Positions 43,842-52,109 of a stretch of DNA of 64,000 nucleotides are shown one piece after another. The position numbers and the translations under genes were made by a program. Origin of the DNA: Cupriavidus basilensis (GTDB lineage Bacteria > Pseudomonadota > Gammaproteobacteria > Burkholderiales > Burkholderiaceae); the NCBI RefSeq assembly GCF_000832305.1, contig NZ_CP010536.1, positions 1,922,001 through 1,986,000 on the forward strand, written 5' to 3'. The notes below the pieces were generated by a model, which ran no database searches, was not told where the DNA came from, and saw only the letters and a program-made list of their open reading frames with translations. The first letter of the stretch is position 1, and each line of letters opens with the position of its first letter.

Positions 43842-44546
43842 TTAGACAGGAAAAAGCACGCCGGCGAGCCATTGCTGGAAATCGGCAACCACGTCGGCAT
43901 CCAGTTCATGGCCGATCGGGTAGCGCTGCGACCGATGCGGCACGCCCAGCGCGTCCAGCCACCGGTCCGCGCGTTCGGCCCACGCGACGGGCAGCTTGTT
44001 GTCGAGTTCGCCGTGCGCGATGAAGGCCGATATCCCGGCAAGCGCCTCGCGCGGGGCGAGGTGCGGCTCGATCTCCGGCAGGATGCGCCCGCTCAGCACC
44101 GCAAAGCCGGCCACGTCGGCTGGCGCGCTCAGGCCAACGCTGGCGCTGAGGATGCCGCCCTGGCTGAAGCCGGCGATCACCGTGCGCGCGGGCAGGGCGC
44201 CATCCTGCGCATGGCGGGCACGGACGAAGGCAATCAGCTGCTGGCGGCTGCGCTCGGCCTGGGCTGCGTTGATGGCGGGCGTGCCACCGGCGAAGCTGAC
44301 CTCGAAAAAACCATGCTGGCCGGGCCCGAAGGTGAGCGGGCCTTGCACCAGCACCACTTCCACGCGCGGGTCGATACGCGTGGCCACCGGCGCGAGGCTG
44401 GTCTCGTTGCTGCCTACGCCGTGCAGCAGCAGGAGCCGCGCGGCAGGCGTTGCGGCCGCAGCCGCTGACGCCTTTCGCAAGCGATAACGCAGGCCGGTCA
44501 CGGGGTCTTCGGCCAGCGGGCCGATTTCATTGGGGGTGGTGTTCAT
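43842..44546 (-). CDS. Phospholipase/carboxylesterase-type alpha/beta hydrolase
   Basis: A 234-residue serine hydrolase. The oxyanion segment LLLHGVGSNETS and the nucleophile elbow GFSQGG (Ser) are present; the histidine end is in YPIGHELDADV and the Asp region in AHGELDNKLP. It resembles the acyl-protein thioesterase/phospholipase group (YpfH/PF02230). Start MNTTPNEIGP is preferred; eight codons upstream are a second possible start. It lies just upstream of the rubredoxin gene on the same strand, with the LigB-type dioxygenase gene upstream. Confidence 0.85.
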   Translation of the reverse strand: MNTTPNEIGPLAEDPVTGLRYRLRKASAAAAATPAARLLLLHGVGSNETSLAPVATRIDPRVEVVLVQGPLTFGPGQHGFFEVSFAGGTPAINAAQAERSRQQLIAFVRARHAQDGALPARTVIAGFSQGGILSASVGLSAPADVAGFAVLSGRILPEIEPHLAPREALAGISAFIAHGELDNKLPVAWAERADRWLDALGVPHRSQRYPIGHELDADVVADFQQWLAGVLFPV

Positions 44547-44580
44547 ATCGTCTCGCGTGGCTGTGAGCAAGGGATCAGGC

Positions 44581-44604
44581 AGGGGATCAGGGGATCAGGG
44601 GATC
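44581..44604. repeat. Three tandem 8-bp repeats at the 3' end of the LigB-type gene
   Basis: Three copies of AGGGGATC, with partial copies to the left. The last copy runs into the stop codon of the dioxygenase gene (44603-44605). Confidence 0.8.
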
Positions 44605-45433
44605 AGGCCGCAACGGGCTGCGCGGCCAGCGGCCGGAATCGGCCAAGCACATAGGATTCCATCGACAAGATCCCGTAGGTGATGCCGCCGTCGATCACCG
44701 CCATCGGCTCGCCCGCCGCGGCCGCGCCGATGGCCACCAGCAGCGGCAGGAAGTGCTCGTCGGTCGGGTGCGCGCGCTGCGCGTGCGGGGCCAGCTGGCG
44801 GTAATCGATCAGCGGCTGCGGGTCGCCGGTGCGCATGGCGCTGCGCACCGCCTCGCGCACCCACTGCGTGAATGCTGCCACGTACGGGGCATCGCCGCCG
44901 CCATGGCCGCGGAATTCATGGAGGTTGTGCGTCATGCTGCCGGAGGCGACGATCAGCACGCCCTGCTCGCGCAGCGGCGCCAGCGCACGGCCCAGCGCCA
45001 GCGCGCCGGCCGGGTCCAGCGGCTGCGGCAGCGACACCTGGAACACCGGCACCTGCGCATCGGGATACAGGTGGCGGACCGGCACCCAGGCGCCGTGATC
45101 CAGGCCGCGCTGCGGGTCCAGCCCGGCGTCGAACCCGGCCTGCGCCAGCAGCGCCACCGTGCGCTCGGCCAATGCCGGATGCCCGGCCGCCGGGTAGCGG
45201 ATCTCGTACAGGGCACGCGGGAAGCCGCCGAAATCGTGGATGGTCTCGGGCTGCGTGCTTGCCGTTGCGCGTACGCCGCCGCGCGTTTCCCAGTGGGGCG
45301 AGACTACCAGCACCGCCTCGGGCACCGGCAGCGCGCGGCCCAGCGCGGTGAGCTGCGGGCCGGCCAGGCCCGGCTCGATGGCGAAGGTGGGCGCGCCGTG
45401 GGAGACAAACAGGACGGGAAGTGCGGTAGACAT
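44603..45433 (-). CDS. LigB/DODA-type extradiol ring-cleavage dioxygenase
   Basis: A 276-residue class III extradiol dioxygenase. The N-terminal FVSHGAPTFAIEPG and VVSPHWETRGGVRATAS carry the metal-binding histidines, and a further catalytic His is in DHGAWVPVRHLYPDA. This is the YgiD/4,5-DOPA dioxygenase clade, which opens catecholic rings. The start MSTALPVLF is supported by GGAG eight bases before. It is divergent from a LysR regulator across about 150 bases with a near-perfect palindrome, so it is probably controlled by it. The natural substrate is not deducible. Confidence 0.9.
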   Translation of the reverse strand: MSTALPVLFVSHGAPTFAIEPGLAGPQLTALGRALPVPEAVLVVSPHWETRGGVRATASTQPETIHDFGGFPRALYEIRYPAAGHPALAERTVALLAQAGFDAGLDPQRGLDHGAWVPVRHLYPDAQVPVFQVSLPQPLDPAGALALGRALAPLREQGVLIVASGSMTHNLHEFRGHGGGDAPYVAAFTQWVREAVRSAMRTGDPQPLIDYRQLAPHAQRAHPTDEHFLPLLVAIGAAAAGEPMAVIDGGITYGILSMESYVLGRFRPLAAQPVAA

Positions 45434-45544
45434 CTCGGAATCTCCGGAGGCCACGGCAAAACCCGCGGCGTGCAACGACATAGGGAATCTTGCTAGTCTA
45501 TTGATTCATGTGGCGGCAATAAACTGCCAATCGTGTGATATATA

Positions 45545-45561
45545 GTCCCGATTATCGAGAC
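45545..45561. promoter_or_regulatory. LysR-type dyad between ligB-like and lysR-like genes
   Basis: GTCCCGATTATCGAGAC, a 17-base dyad that differs from perfect symmetry at one base pair of the arms. It lies 25 bases before the LysR start and about 110 bases from the dioxygenase start, the normal position of a LysR operator. Confidence 0.5.
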
Positions 45562-45586
45562 AATAAGCCGGAGCCGAGACAACCCC

Positions 45587-46483
45587 GTGGACCGCGCACT
45601 GGAAATGACCGTATTCACCGCCGTGGTCGACGCCGGCAGCTTTGTCGGCGCGGTCGAGGGCCTGCGCATGTCCAAGGCCGCGGTCTCGCGCCATGTGGAT
45701 GCGCTGGAACAGCGCCTGGGCGTGCGCCTGCTGCAGCGCACCACGCGCCGGCTGTCGCTGACCGAGGAGGGGCGCATTTTCTACCAGCGCGCGCGCGAAG
45801 TGCTGGCGGCGCTGGACGACGCCGAGTCCGAGATCACGTCCCGCACGCAGGAGCCTAGCGGGCTGATCCGCATCAACGTGCCGCTCACGTTTGGCATCCT
45901 GCACCTCGCGCCGCTCTGGAGCGCTTTCATGGCGGCGTATCCACAGGTTGATCTCGACATCACCCTCAATGACCGCGTGGTGGACCTGGTCGACGAAGGC
46001 TACGACCTTGCCGTGCGCATTGGCGACATGCCAAGCTCCGCGCTGATCAGCCGCAAACTGGTCGCAACCCGCATGGTGCTATGCGCGTCGCCTGGCTATC
46101 TCGCGCAGCACGGCGCGCCAACCCATCCGCATGAACTGGCCGAGCACCGCGTGCTGGCCTACACCAACTGGTCCGGGCGCGACGAATGGCAGTTCGATGG
46201 CCCGCACGGCAAGGTCAGCGTGAGCACCCGCGCCCGGGTGTACTCCAACAATGGCGACACGTGCCGCGCCATTGCGCTGGCGCATGGCGGCATCATGCTG
46301 CAGCCGAGCTTCATGCTCCAGGACGACTTGCGGCGCGGGGACCTGGTTGAACTGATGCCCGGGTTCCGCGCGATCGAGATTGGCGTCTACGCTGTGTATC
46401 CGACGCGCAAGCAGTTGCCGCTCAAGGTGCGCCGGCTGGTGGATTTCCTGGTGGAGGCGTTTCGGGATGTGTCTTGGGGGTAG
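45587..46483 (+). CDS. LysR-family transcriptional regulator
   Basis: A 298-residue LysR protein. The N-terminal HTH (DAGSFVGAVEGLRMSKAAVS, then RHVDALEQRLGVRLLQRTTR) is of the common type; the effector domain follows (GLIRINVPLTFGILHLAPLW; VRIGDMPSSALISRKLVATR). It starts with GTG at 45587. It is divergent from the LigB-type dioxygenase gene, the usual arrangement for a LysR regulator and its target. Inducer unknown. Confidence 0.93.
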   Translation: MDRALEMTVFTAVVDAGSFVGAVEGLRMSKAAVSRHVDALEQRLGVRLLQRTTRRLSLTEEGRIFYQRAREVLAALDDAESEITSRTQEPSGLIRINVPLTFGILHLAPLWSAFMAAYPQVDLDITLNDRVVDLVDEGYDLAVRIGDMPSSALISRKLVATRMVLCASPGYLAQHGAPTHPHELAEHRVLAYTNWSGRDEWQFDGPHGKVSVSTRARVYSNNGDTCRAIALAHGGIMLQPSFMLQDDLRRGDLVELMPGFRAIEIGVYAVYPTRKQLPLKVRRLVDFLVEAFRDVSWG

Positions 46484-46501
46484 GGGGGCTACCCATCGCT
46501 T

Positions 46502-47440
46502 TCACAGTCCCTTGGGCAACAACGCCGCCAGCGATTCCCGCATGGCCCGCGCAATCAGTTGCTGCCGCTCGCGCGGCATGCGGGCCAGCGTGGAGGCCAC
46601 GCTGATGCCCGCCACCGGTTCGCCGTCCGTGCTGTGCACCGCCATGCCCACGGCCAGCACGCCGCTGGTGGCGTGATTGCCGATCACGGACCAGCCGCGC
46701 TCGCGCGTGGCGCGCACCAGGATGTTCATGCGCTCTGGCGTCATGCCGCCATAGTGGCCCAGCGCCGCGGCATTGGCGGTGATGCATTGCGCCACGTCGT
46801 CTTGCGGCAGCGCCGCCAGCAGGGCCAGCCCGGCGGCGCCGACGCCGAGCGGCTGGCGAGTACCGACCTGGATCACGAGGATCTGCACCGGATGCGTCCC
46901 GACATGGCGCGCGATGCAGTGCGAGATCGCGCCTTCGCGCACGACGGCGAAGGCGGCATCCCCACAGGCGGCACTCACGCGCGCCAGCACTGGCTGTAGC
47001 CGCGCCGCCAGGCCATCGGTGGCGTGCGGCTGCGCGAGCACCGCCAGCCGCGGCCCCGCCACGTAGCGAAAGCGCCCGCGCTGCGCCACATAGCCGCTTT
47101 CCATCAAAGTGGCCAGCAGCCGGTAGACGGTGGCGCGCTCCAGCGCCGCGATGCGGCACAGGTCGACCACGCGCAGGCCTTCGCGGCCGCTGGCCAGCAC
47201 CGCATCCAGCAATTGCAGGCCGCGCCGCAGCGTGCGGCTGCCGCCGTCTTCGGCGGCCTCGGTGGTATCGGTGGTATCGGCGGCATCGGCGGCATCGGCG
47301 GCATCGGTGGCATCGGTGGCATCGGTGGTATCGGCGGCATCGGTGGCATCGGCGGCATCGGGAAGGGCGCTGAGGGTTGCCTTGCCTTTGGCAGAAACGT
47401 CCGGCAGGCGGACGTTTTGATTGGCGGAGCGGGCAGGCAT
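46502..47440 (-). CDS. IclR-family regulator with Asp/Ala/Thr repeat linker
   Basis: A 312-residue IclR regulator. Residues about 28-65 are an unusual acidic run of Asp-Ala/Thr-Ala/Thr triplets coded by a 9-base DNA repeat (about 11 copies). After it come the HTH (SRTLRRGLQLLDAVLASGRE; ATVYRLLATLMESGYVAQRG) and the GAF-like effector domain (GVGAAGLALLAALPQDDV). It is divergent from the receptor/ligase operon and probably controls it. The repeat tract is in frame, so slippage by 9 bases would only change linker length. Confidence 0.92.
   Translation of the reverse strand: MPARSANQNVRLPDVSAKGKATLSALPDAADATDAADTTDATDATDAADAADAADTTDTTEAAEDGGSRTLRRGLQLLDAVLASGREGLRVVDLCRIAALERATVYRLLATLMESGYVAQRGRFRYVAGPRLAVLAQPHATDGLAARLQPVLARVSAACGDAAFAVVREGAISHCIARHVGTHPVQILVIQVGTRQPLGVGAAGLALLAALPQDDVAQCITANAAALGHYGGMTPERMNILVRATRERGWSVIGNHATSGVLAVGMAVHSTDGEPVAGISVASTLARMPRERQQLIARAMRESLAALLPKGL
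47261..47359. repeat. Eleven tandem 9-bp repeats inside the IclR gene
   Basis: Eleven consecutive units of GGYGGYATC. The unit is a multiple of three and keeps the IclR frame. It encodes the Asp/Ala/Thr linker. Confidence 0.92.
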
Positions 47441-47542
47441 GGGGAAGAATTTCTCGGTCGATGGAAGCCACCCGCAGTATGCCGCAGCGCGGCCAGAAGG
47501 GGGCTAGCGACGGCATCGCACTGCCAAAACAGGAGACAAACC

Positions 47543-48538
47543 ATGACCTTCCACAATGCACCGCGCCGGCGCCTGCTGGCGCTCGCGGCGGCCCTTGGCC
47601 TGGCGGGCGGCCTCGCGCTGCCGCTTCATGCCCAGCCTGCCGCCTGGCCTACCAAGCCCATCAAGCTCGTGGTCGGCTACGCCGCCGGCGGCGCCACGGA
47701 CGTGATCGCGCGCATCATCGCGCTCAAGCTGGGCGAGCAGCTGGGCCAGCCGATGGTGGTGGACAACCGGGCGGGCGCCAACAGTAACGTGGGCGCCGAA
47801 GTGGTGGCCAAGTCCGCGCCCGATGGCTACACGCTCTACGTCTACACCATCGCCAACACCATCAACGCGTCGCTGTACGACAAGCTTGGCTACGACCCGC
47901 AAAAGGACTTCGAGCCCATCGGGCTGATCGCCAGGATTCCCAACATCCTGGTGGTGAACCCCAAGCTGCCGGTGAAGACCCTGGCCGACTACATCCGCTT
48001 TGCCAAGGCGTCGCCGGACGGCATCACCTTTGCCTCGTCGGGCAGCGGCTCGTCCATCCACCTGTCGGGCGAGATGTTCAAGATGCAGGCCCGGCTGAAC
48101 ATGCTGCACATCCCGTACCGGGGCAGCGCGCCGGCGGTGACCGACCTGCTGGGCGGGCAGGTCCAATCGATGTTCGACAACACGCCTTCGGCGCTGCCGC
48201 ACGTGAAGGCGGGGCGGTTGCGCGCCATTGCCATCACCAGCGCCCAGCGCTCGCCGCTGCTGCCCGAGGTGCCGACCGTTGCCGAGTCGGGCTTTCCCGG
48301 CTTTGACGTGCAATCGTGGTTCAGCCTGGCCGCGCCCGCCGGCACGCCGCGGCCGGTGATCGAGCGCCTGAACTCGGCCCTCAACAAGGTGCTGGCCGCG
48401 CCCGACGTGCGCCAGCGCTTGCAGGATCTGGCGGCCACCCCCGAGCCCGGCTCGCCAGAGCAATTGCGCCGCCTGATCGCGGCGGAAACCAAGCGCTGGC
48501 ACGACGTGGTGAAACAGTCCGGCGCCAAGGCCGAATAA
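47543..48538 (+). CDS. TctC/Bug-type extracytoplasmic solute receptor
   Basis: A 331-residue periplasmic binding protein. The signal peptide (RRRLLALAAALGLAGGLALP, cleavage after LHAQ) and the start WPTKPIKLVVGYAAGGATDV are the Bug family hallmark. AGGAGACAAACC precedes the ATG. Bug proteins bind carboxylates such as citrate, glutamate, protocatechuate or nicotinate for TctAB-type or other transporters. No TctAB is nearby, which is normal for the many orphan Bug genes in Cupriavidus. It heads an operon with CoA ligase, citryl-CoA-lyase-like and SDR genes, so its ligand is likely their substrate. Confidence 0.93.
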   Translation: MTFHNAPRRRLLALAAALGLAGGLALPLHAQPAAWPTKPIKLVVGYAAGGATDVIARIIALKLGEQLGQPMVVDNRAGANSNVGAEVVAKSAPDGYTLYVYTIANTINASLYDKLGYDPQKDFEPIGLIARIPNILVVNPKLPVKTLADYIRFAKASPDGITFASSGSGSSIHLSGEMFKMQARLNMLHIPYRGSAPAVTDLLGGQVQSMFDNTPSALPHVKAGRLRAIAITSAQRSPLLPEVPTVAESGFPGFDVQSWFSLAAPAGTPRPVIERLNSALNKVLAAPDVRQRLQDLAATPEPGSPEQLRRLIAAETKRWHDVVKQSGAKAE

Positions 48539-48560
48539 GAAACAAGGAGCGTTGCCTACC

Positions 48561-50123
48561 ATGTACCCGATCGATTTCTTCTGGCGCGCCGCAGCGCGCT
48601 GGCCCGGCAACATTGCGATCGACGCCCCCGAAGGCGCGATCCGCTACGACGCGCTGGCTGCCCAGGTGGCCGCGCTGGCCACGGCGCTCAATGCGCTCGA
48701 CAACACCCTGCAGAGCCGCGTGGGCATTTGCGCGAAGAACAGCGCCGAGCACATCGTCGCGCTCTTGGCGGTGCTGGCCTGCGGCAAGGTCTGGGTGCCG
48801 CTGAACCCCAAGAGCACCCGGCCGGAGATCCGCCGCATCATCGACGCCACCGAGCCCTCCATCCTGGTGCTCGATACGGCCTGCGCCGGCCTGCTGGAGG
48901 GCGCGGCCGGCGCGCGCATCCATTGCGGCTCGCCGCCGCCCGGGCAGAGCTCGGTGGCCGCGTTGATCGCGCAGCATGCCGGCGCATCGCGCCCGGCCTT
49001 TGCGCTGCCGCAGGATGCCACGCAGGCGATCAAGTTCACCGGCGGCACCACCGGCTTGCCCAAGGGCGTGATGCAGCCGTACCGCGCCTGGATGACCAAC
49101 GTCTCCAACCAGATCCACGCCTGGGGCTTCGATGAGCACGAGCGCTACATCGTGGCCGCGCCGATCACGCATGGCACGTCGACCTACCTGTTGCCCATCC
49201 TGGCGCAGGGCGGCTGCCACGTGGTGCTGGCCGAGGCGGGCGCCGAGGCGGTGCGCACGGCGTTTCGCGAGCGCGGCGGCACCGTGTGCTTCATGCCGCC
49301 AACGCTGGTCTACATGCTGATGGCGCTGCCTGGCGCCGCGCGCGCGGACTTCCCCTGCCTGCGCCGCCTGATCTACGGCGGCGCGCCGATGCCGCCGGAG
49401 AAGATCCGCGAGGTGCGTGCGTTCTTCGGCCCCGTGCTGGGCACCACCTACGGGCAGACCGAGGCGCCGCAGAGCCTGACCGTGATGCGCCCCGAGGATT
49501 TCGAGGACGAGCGCAACTGGGCCGCCGTGGGCCTGCCCACCTGGTTCAGCGACGTGGCCATCATGGCACCGGACGGCCGCCTGCTGCCCCCGGGCGAGGT
49601 CGGCGAGGTGGTGGCGCGCGGCGACCTGGTGATGAGCGGCTACTGGCGCCTGCCGGAGAAAACCGCCGAGACGCTGGTGGACGGCTGGCTGCACACGGGC
49701 GACCGCGGCCTGATCGATGAGCGCGGCTACCTGTACCTCAAGGACCGGCTCAAGGACATGGTCATCACCGGCGGCTTCAACGTCTATCCGGTGGATGTGG
49801 AGAACGCGCTGGGCCAGCACCCGGCGGTGCACGAATGCACGGTGTTCGGCGTGCCCGACGAAAAATGGGGCGAGGCGGTGCAGGCCGCCGTGCAGCTGCG
49901 CCCCGGCCAGCATGCCACCGAAGGCGAGCTGATTGCCTTTGTGCGCGAGCGCCTGGGCCCCGTGCAAACGCCCAAGCGAGTCCACTTCCATGCGAGCCTG
50001 CCGCGCTCCGCCGTGGGCAAGGTGCTCAAGACCGCCGTGCGCGAACGCGCCATCGCCCCCGATGCCCCTTCGGTCCCATCGGCCCCGCCCCCTGCCAACG
50101 AATCCACTGCGAACCCATCATGA
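48561..50123 (+). CDS. AMP-forming acyl-CoA ligase
   Basis: A 520-residue member of the ANL superfamily. The P-loop-like motif FTGGTTGLPKGVMQ (about residues 158-171), the YGQTEAPQ motif and the C-terminal GWLHTGDRGLIDERGYLYLK with PRSAVGKVLKTAVR are all present. The enzyme activates a carboxylic acid to its CoA thioester with ATP. Start ATG at 48561 follows AAGGAGCGTTG. Its stop overlaps the ATG of the lyase gene (ATGA), so ligation and cleavage steps are coupled. Substrate specificity cannot be read from the sequence. Confidence 0.93.
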   Translation: MYPIDFFWRAAARWPGNIAIDAPEGAIRYDALAAQVAALATALNALDNTLQSRVGICAKNSAEHIVALLAVLACGKVWVPLNPKSTRPEIRRIIDATEPSILVLDTACAGLLEGAAGARIHCGSPPPGQSSVAALIAQHAGASRPAFALPQDATQAIKFTGGTTGLPKGVMQPYRAWMTNVSNQIHAWGFDEHERYIVAAPITHGTSTYLLPILAQGGCHVVLAEAGAEAVRTAFRERGGTVCFMPPTLVYMLMALPGAARADFPCLRRLIYGGAPMPPEKIREVRAFFGPVLGTTYGQTEAPQSLTVMRPEDFEDERNWAAVGLPTWFSDVAIMAPDGRLLPPGEVGEVVARGDLVMSGYWRLPEKTAETLVDGWLHTGDRGLIDERGYLYLKDRLKDMVITGGFNVYPVDVENALGQHPAVHECTVFGVPDEKWGEAVQAAVQLRPGQHATEGELIAFVRERLGPVQTPKRVHFHASLPRSAVGKVLKTAVRERAIAPDAPSVPSAPPPANESTANPS

Positions 50124-50917
50124 CTTCCTCAGCGTCCTCCAAGCCCGTCACACGCCTTTGCACCCATACCCTTACCAGCCTGCACTACCGCGACGCGGAC
50201 CTGGTCGAGGACCTGATGGGCAAAAAGACCTTCACCGAGGTCATGCTCATGCAGATCCTGGGCCGCGCGCCGCGCCCGGTGGACCTGCGCATCACCGACG
50301 TGGTGCTGATCGTGCTGATGGAGCACGGCCTCACGCCCAGCGCCATCGCCACGCGGCTGATCTACATGAGCGCGCCCGAAAACCTGCAGGGCGCCGTATC
50401 CGCCGGCCTGCTGGCCGTGGGCAGCTCCTTCGTGGGCACCATGGAGAACTGCGCGCAGCTGCTCGATCGCATCGGAGCGGCCGCCGACCCCGATGCCGAG
50501 GCCATGGAGATCGCGCGCCACTACAAGTCCATCAAGAGCCATGTGCCCGGCTTTGGCCACCACCTGCACAAGCCGGTGGACCCGCGCGCCTACAAGCTGC
50601 TGGACATGGGCCGCGCCGAGCCCGACCTGGCCGGCGACAAGATCCGTGCGCTGGAGCGCCTGTCCAGCGCGGTGGATGCCGTGGCCGGCCGGCCCATTAC
50701 CATCAACGCCACCGGCGCCGTGGCCGCCTTGCTGGGTGAGCTGGGCGTGCCCACGGCCGTGATGCGCGGCTTTGCCGTGATTTCGCGCGCGGCCGGGCTG
50801 GTGGCGCATATCGTGGAGGAGCAGCAAAGCCCCTCGGGCCGCTTTATCTGGGACACCATCGAGCACGCGATTCCTTACGTGGGCGAAGGCGGGCACCAGC
50901 CGGGGGAGGGCGCGTGA
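50120..50917 (+). CDS. Citryl-CoA lyase-like protein (citrate synthase fold)
   Basis: A 265-residue protein of the citrate synthase superfamily, much shorter than full citrate synthases (about 370-430). Active-site elements VPGFGHHLHKPVDPRAYKLL (His and Asp region) and TINATGAVAALLGELGVPTA (second half) are present. Short forms of this kind are annotated as citryl-CoA lyases, which split a citryl-CoA-type thioester to acetyl-CoA and a keto acid. It overlaps the CoA ligase gene and is followed directly by an SDR gene. The actual substrate is inferred from the operon only. Confidence 0.8.
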   Translation: MTSSASSKPVTRLCTHTLTSLHYRDADLVEDLMGKKTFTEVMLMQILGRAPRPVDLRITDVVLIVLMEHGLTPSAIATRLIYMSAPENLQGAVSAGLLAVGSSFVGTMENCAQLLDRIGAAADPDAEAMEIARHYKSIKSHVPGFGHHLHKPVDPRAYKLLDMGRAEPDLAGDKIRALERLSSAVDAVAGRPITINATGAVAALLGELGVPTAVMRGFAVISRAAGLVAHIVEEQQSPSGRFIWDTIEHAIPYVGEGGHQPGEGA

Positions 50918-50918
50918 C

Positions 50919-51773
50919 ATGACGAACCGATCGAACCCAGGCGACAGCGCGCCGGCGGCACGCCCGCCGGCGTTGCCGCTCGATCTTCCGGGCCGCACGG
51001 TTTTTGTCGCCGGCGCGGGCTCGGCGGGGCCGGGCTGGAGCATCGGCCGCGCGGCCAGCGTGACCTACGCGCGCCTGGGCGCGCAGGTCTGCGTGGTGGA
51101 CCGTGACGCGGCCTCGGCCGAGGAAACCACGGCGCTGATCCGGGCCGAAGGCGGCATCGCCGAGACCTTCACGGGCGATGTGTCCGTGGAGGCCGAAGTG
51201 GTGAGGCTCTTTGCCGCGGCGCGCGAGCGCTTCGGCATGGTGGACGTGCTGCATCACAACGTGGGCATTGGCAAGACCGGTGGCCCGATGGACACCACCG
51301 CGGACGACCTGGACCGCATCCATGCCGTCAACGTGCGCAGCCTGCTGCTGGCCAGCCAGCAGGTGCTGCCCGACATGGTGGCGCGCGGGCGCGGCGCCAT
51401 CATCGCCATCTCGTCGGTGGCCGGCATGCGCTACGTGGGCTACCCGCACCTGGCCTACAGCGTGACCAAGGCCGCCGTGACGCAGTTCACGCGCATGCTG
51501 GCGCAACAATATGCGCCACATGGCGTGCGCGCCAACACCGTGGTGCCGGGGCTGATCGACACGCCGCGCATCGCCACCACGGTGGCGAAGATGTTCTCCG
51601 GCACCAGCCTGGACGAGGCGCGGCGTGCGCGCGCCGCGCAAGTGCCGATGGGCCGCATGGGCAGCGCATGGGACGTGGCCCACGCCTGCGCCTTCCTCGC
51701 CTCCGATGCGGCGGCCTATGTCACCGGCACGGAGCTCGTGGTGGATGGCGGCATCACCGGGAAATTCGTGTGA
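50919..51773 (+). CDS. Short-chain dehydrogenase/reductase
   Basis: A 284-residue SDR. The glycine-rich cofactor motif is atypical (VAGAGSAGPGWSIGRAA). The NNAG-like segment reads HHNVGIGK, and the catalytic Ser-Tyr-Lys are in AIISSVAGMRY and YSVTKAAV. C-terminal GTELVVDGGITGKF matches the classical family. An N-terminal tail of about 20 residues is rich in Pro and Ala. It starts only one base after the lyase stop and ends the operon. It presumably oxidises a hydroxy acid or CoA-ester intermediate; unproven. Confidence 0.9.
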   Translation: MTNRSNPGDSAPAARPPALPLDLPGRTVFVAGAGSAGPGWSIGRAASVTYARLGAQVCVVDRDAASAEETTALIRAEGGIAETFTGDVSVEAEVVRLFAAARERFGMVDVLHHNVGIGKTGGPMDTTADDLDRIHAVNVRSLLLASQQVLPDMVARGRGAIIAISSVAGMRYVGYPHLAYSVTKAAVTQFTRMLAQQYAPHGVRANTVVPGLIDTPRIATTVAKMFSGTSLDEARRARAAQVPMGRMGSAWDVAHACAFLASDAAAYVTGTELVVDGGITGKFV

Positions 51774-52109
51774 CACGCAATCCGTCGTCGCGTGTGCAGT
51801 AGTTGCTTAAAAAAAGGATGGCCGGCTAATCATTACTCGCGCAACGCCATTGCGCGAGGGACAAAAGAGCCACTCAGTCTTGCCGATGTCTTCCTCCCGA
51901 AGCCGACGCTCGATCGGTTGCCACGACAAGCGAAGATCAGGCATCCGTGCAGGCGGTGGCCGTGTTCAAGCTCCATCAGGAGCGCGCAGGGCATGGCGCG
52001 CCATCCGGCCTGACCGGCGCCTGACCTGCGCCTGACCTGCGCCTGAAGGGGGCCGGCCGGCCAAGGACCAGTAAAATGGCCGGTCAGGGTTGGTTTTCAA
52101 AGGCGGCAG
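51774..52109. other. Intergenic region with an 11-bp repeat
   Basis: 336 bases without a supported gene. It contains a short tandem array CCTGACCGGCG, CCTGACCTGCG, CCTGACCTGCG at 52009-52041 and a possible -10 (TAAAAT, 52071-52076) before polB. No LexA-type box is visible. Confidence 0.5.

Noticed and set aside
47261..47359. CRISPR-like array
   Set aside because: The units are contiguous 9-mers without spacers and lie inside a coding frame.
51774..52109. LexA box upstream of polB
   Set aside because: No CTGT-N8-ACAG-like sequence was found in the interval.
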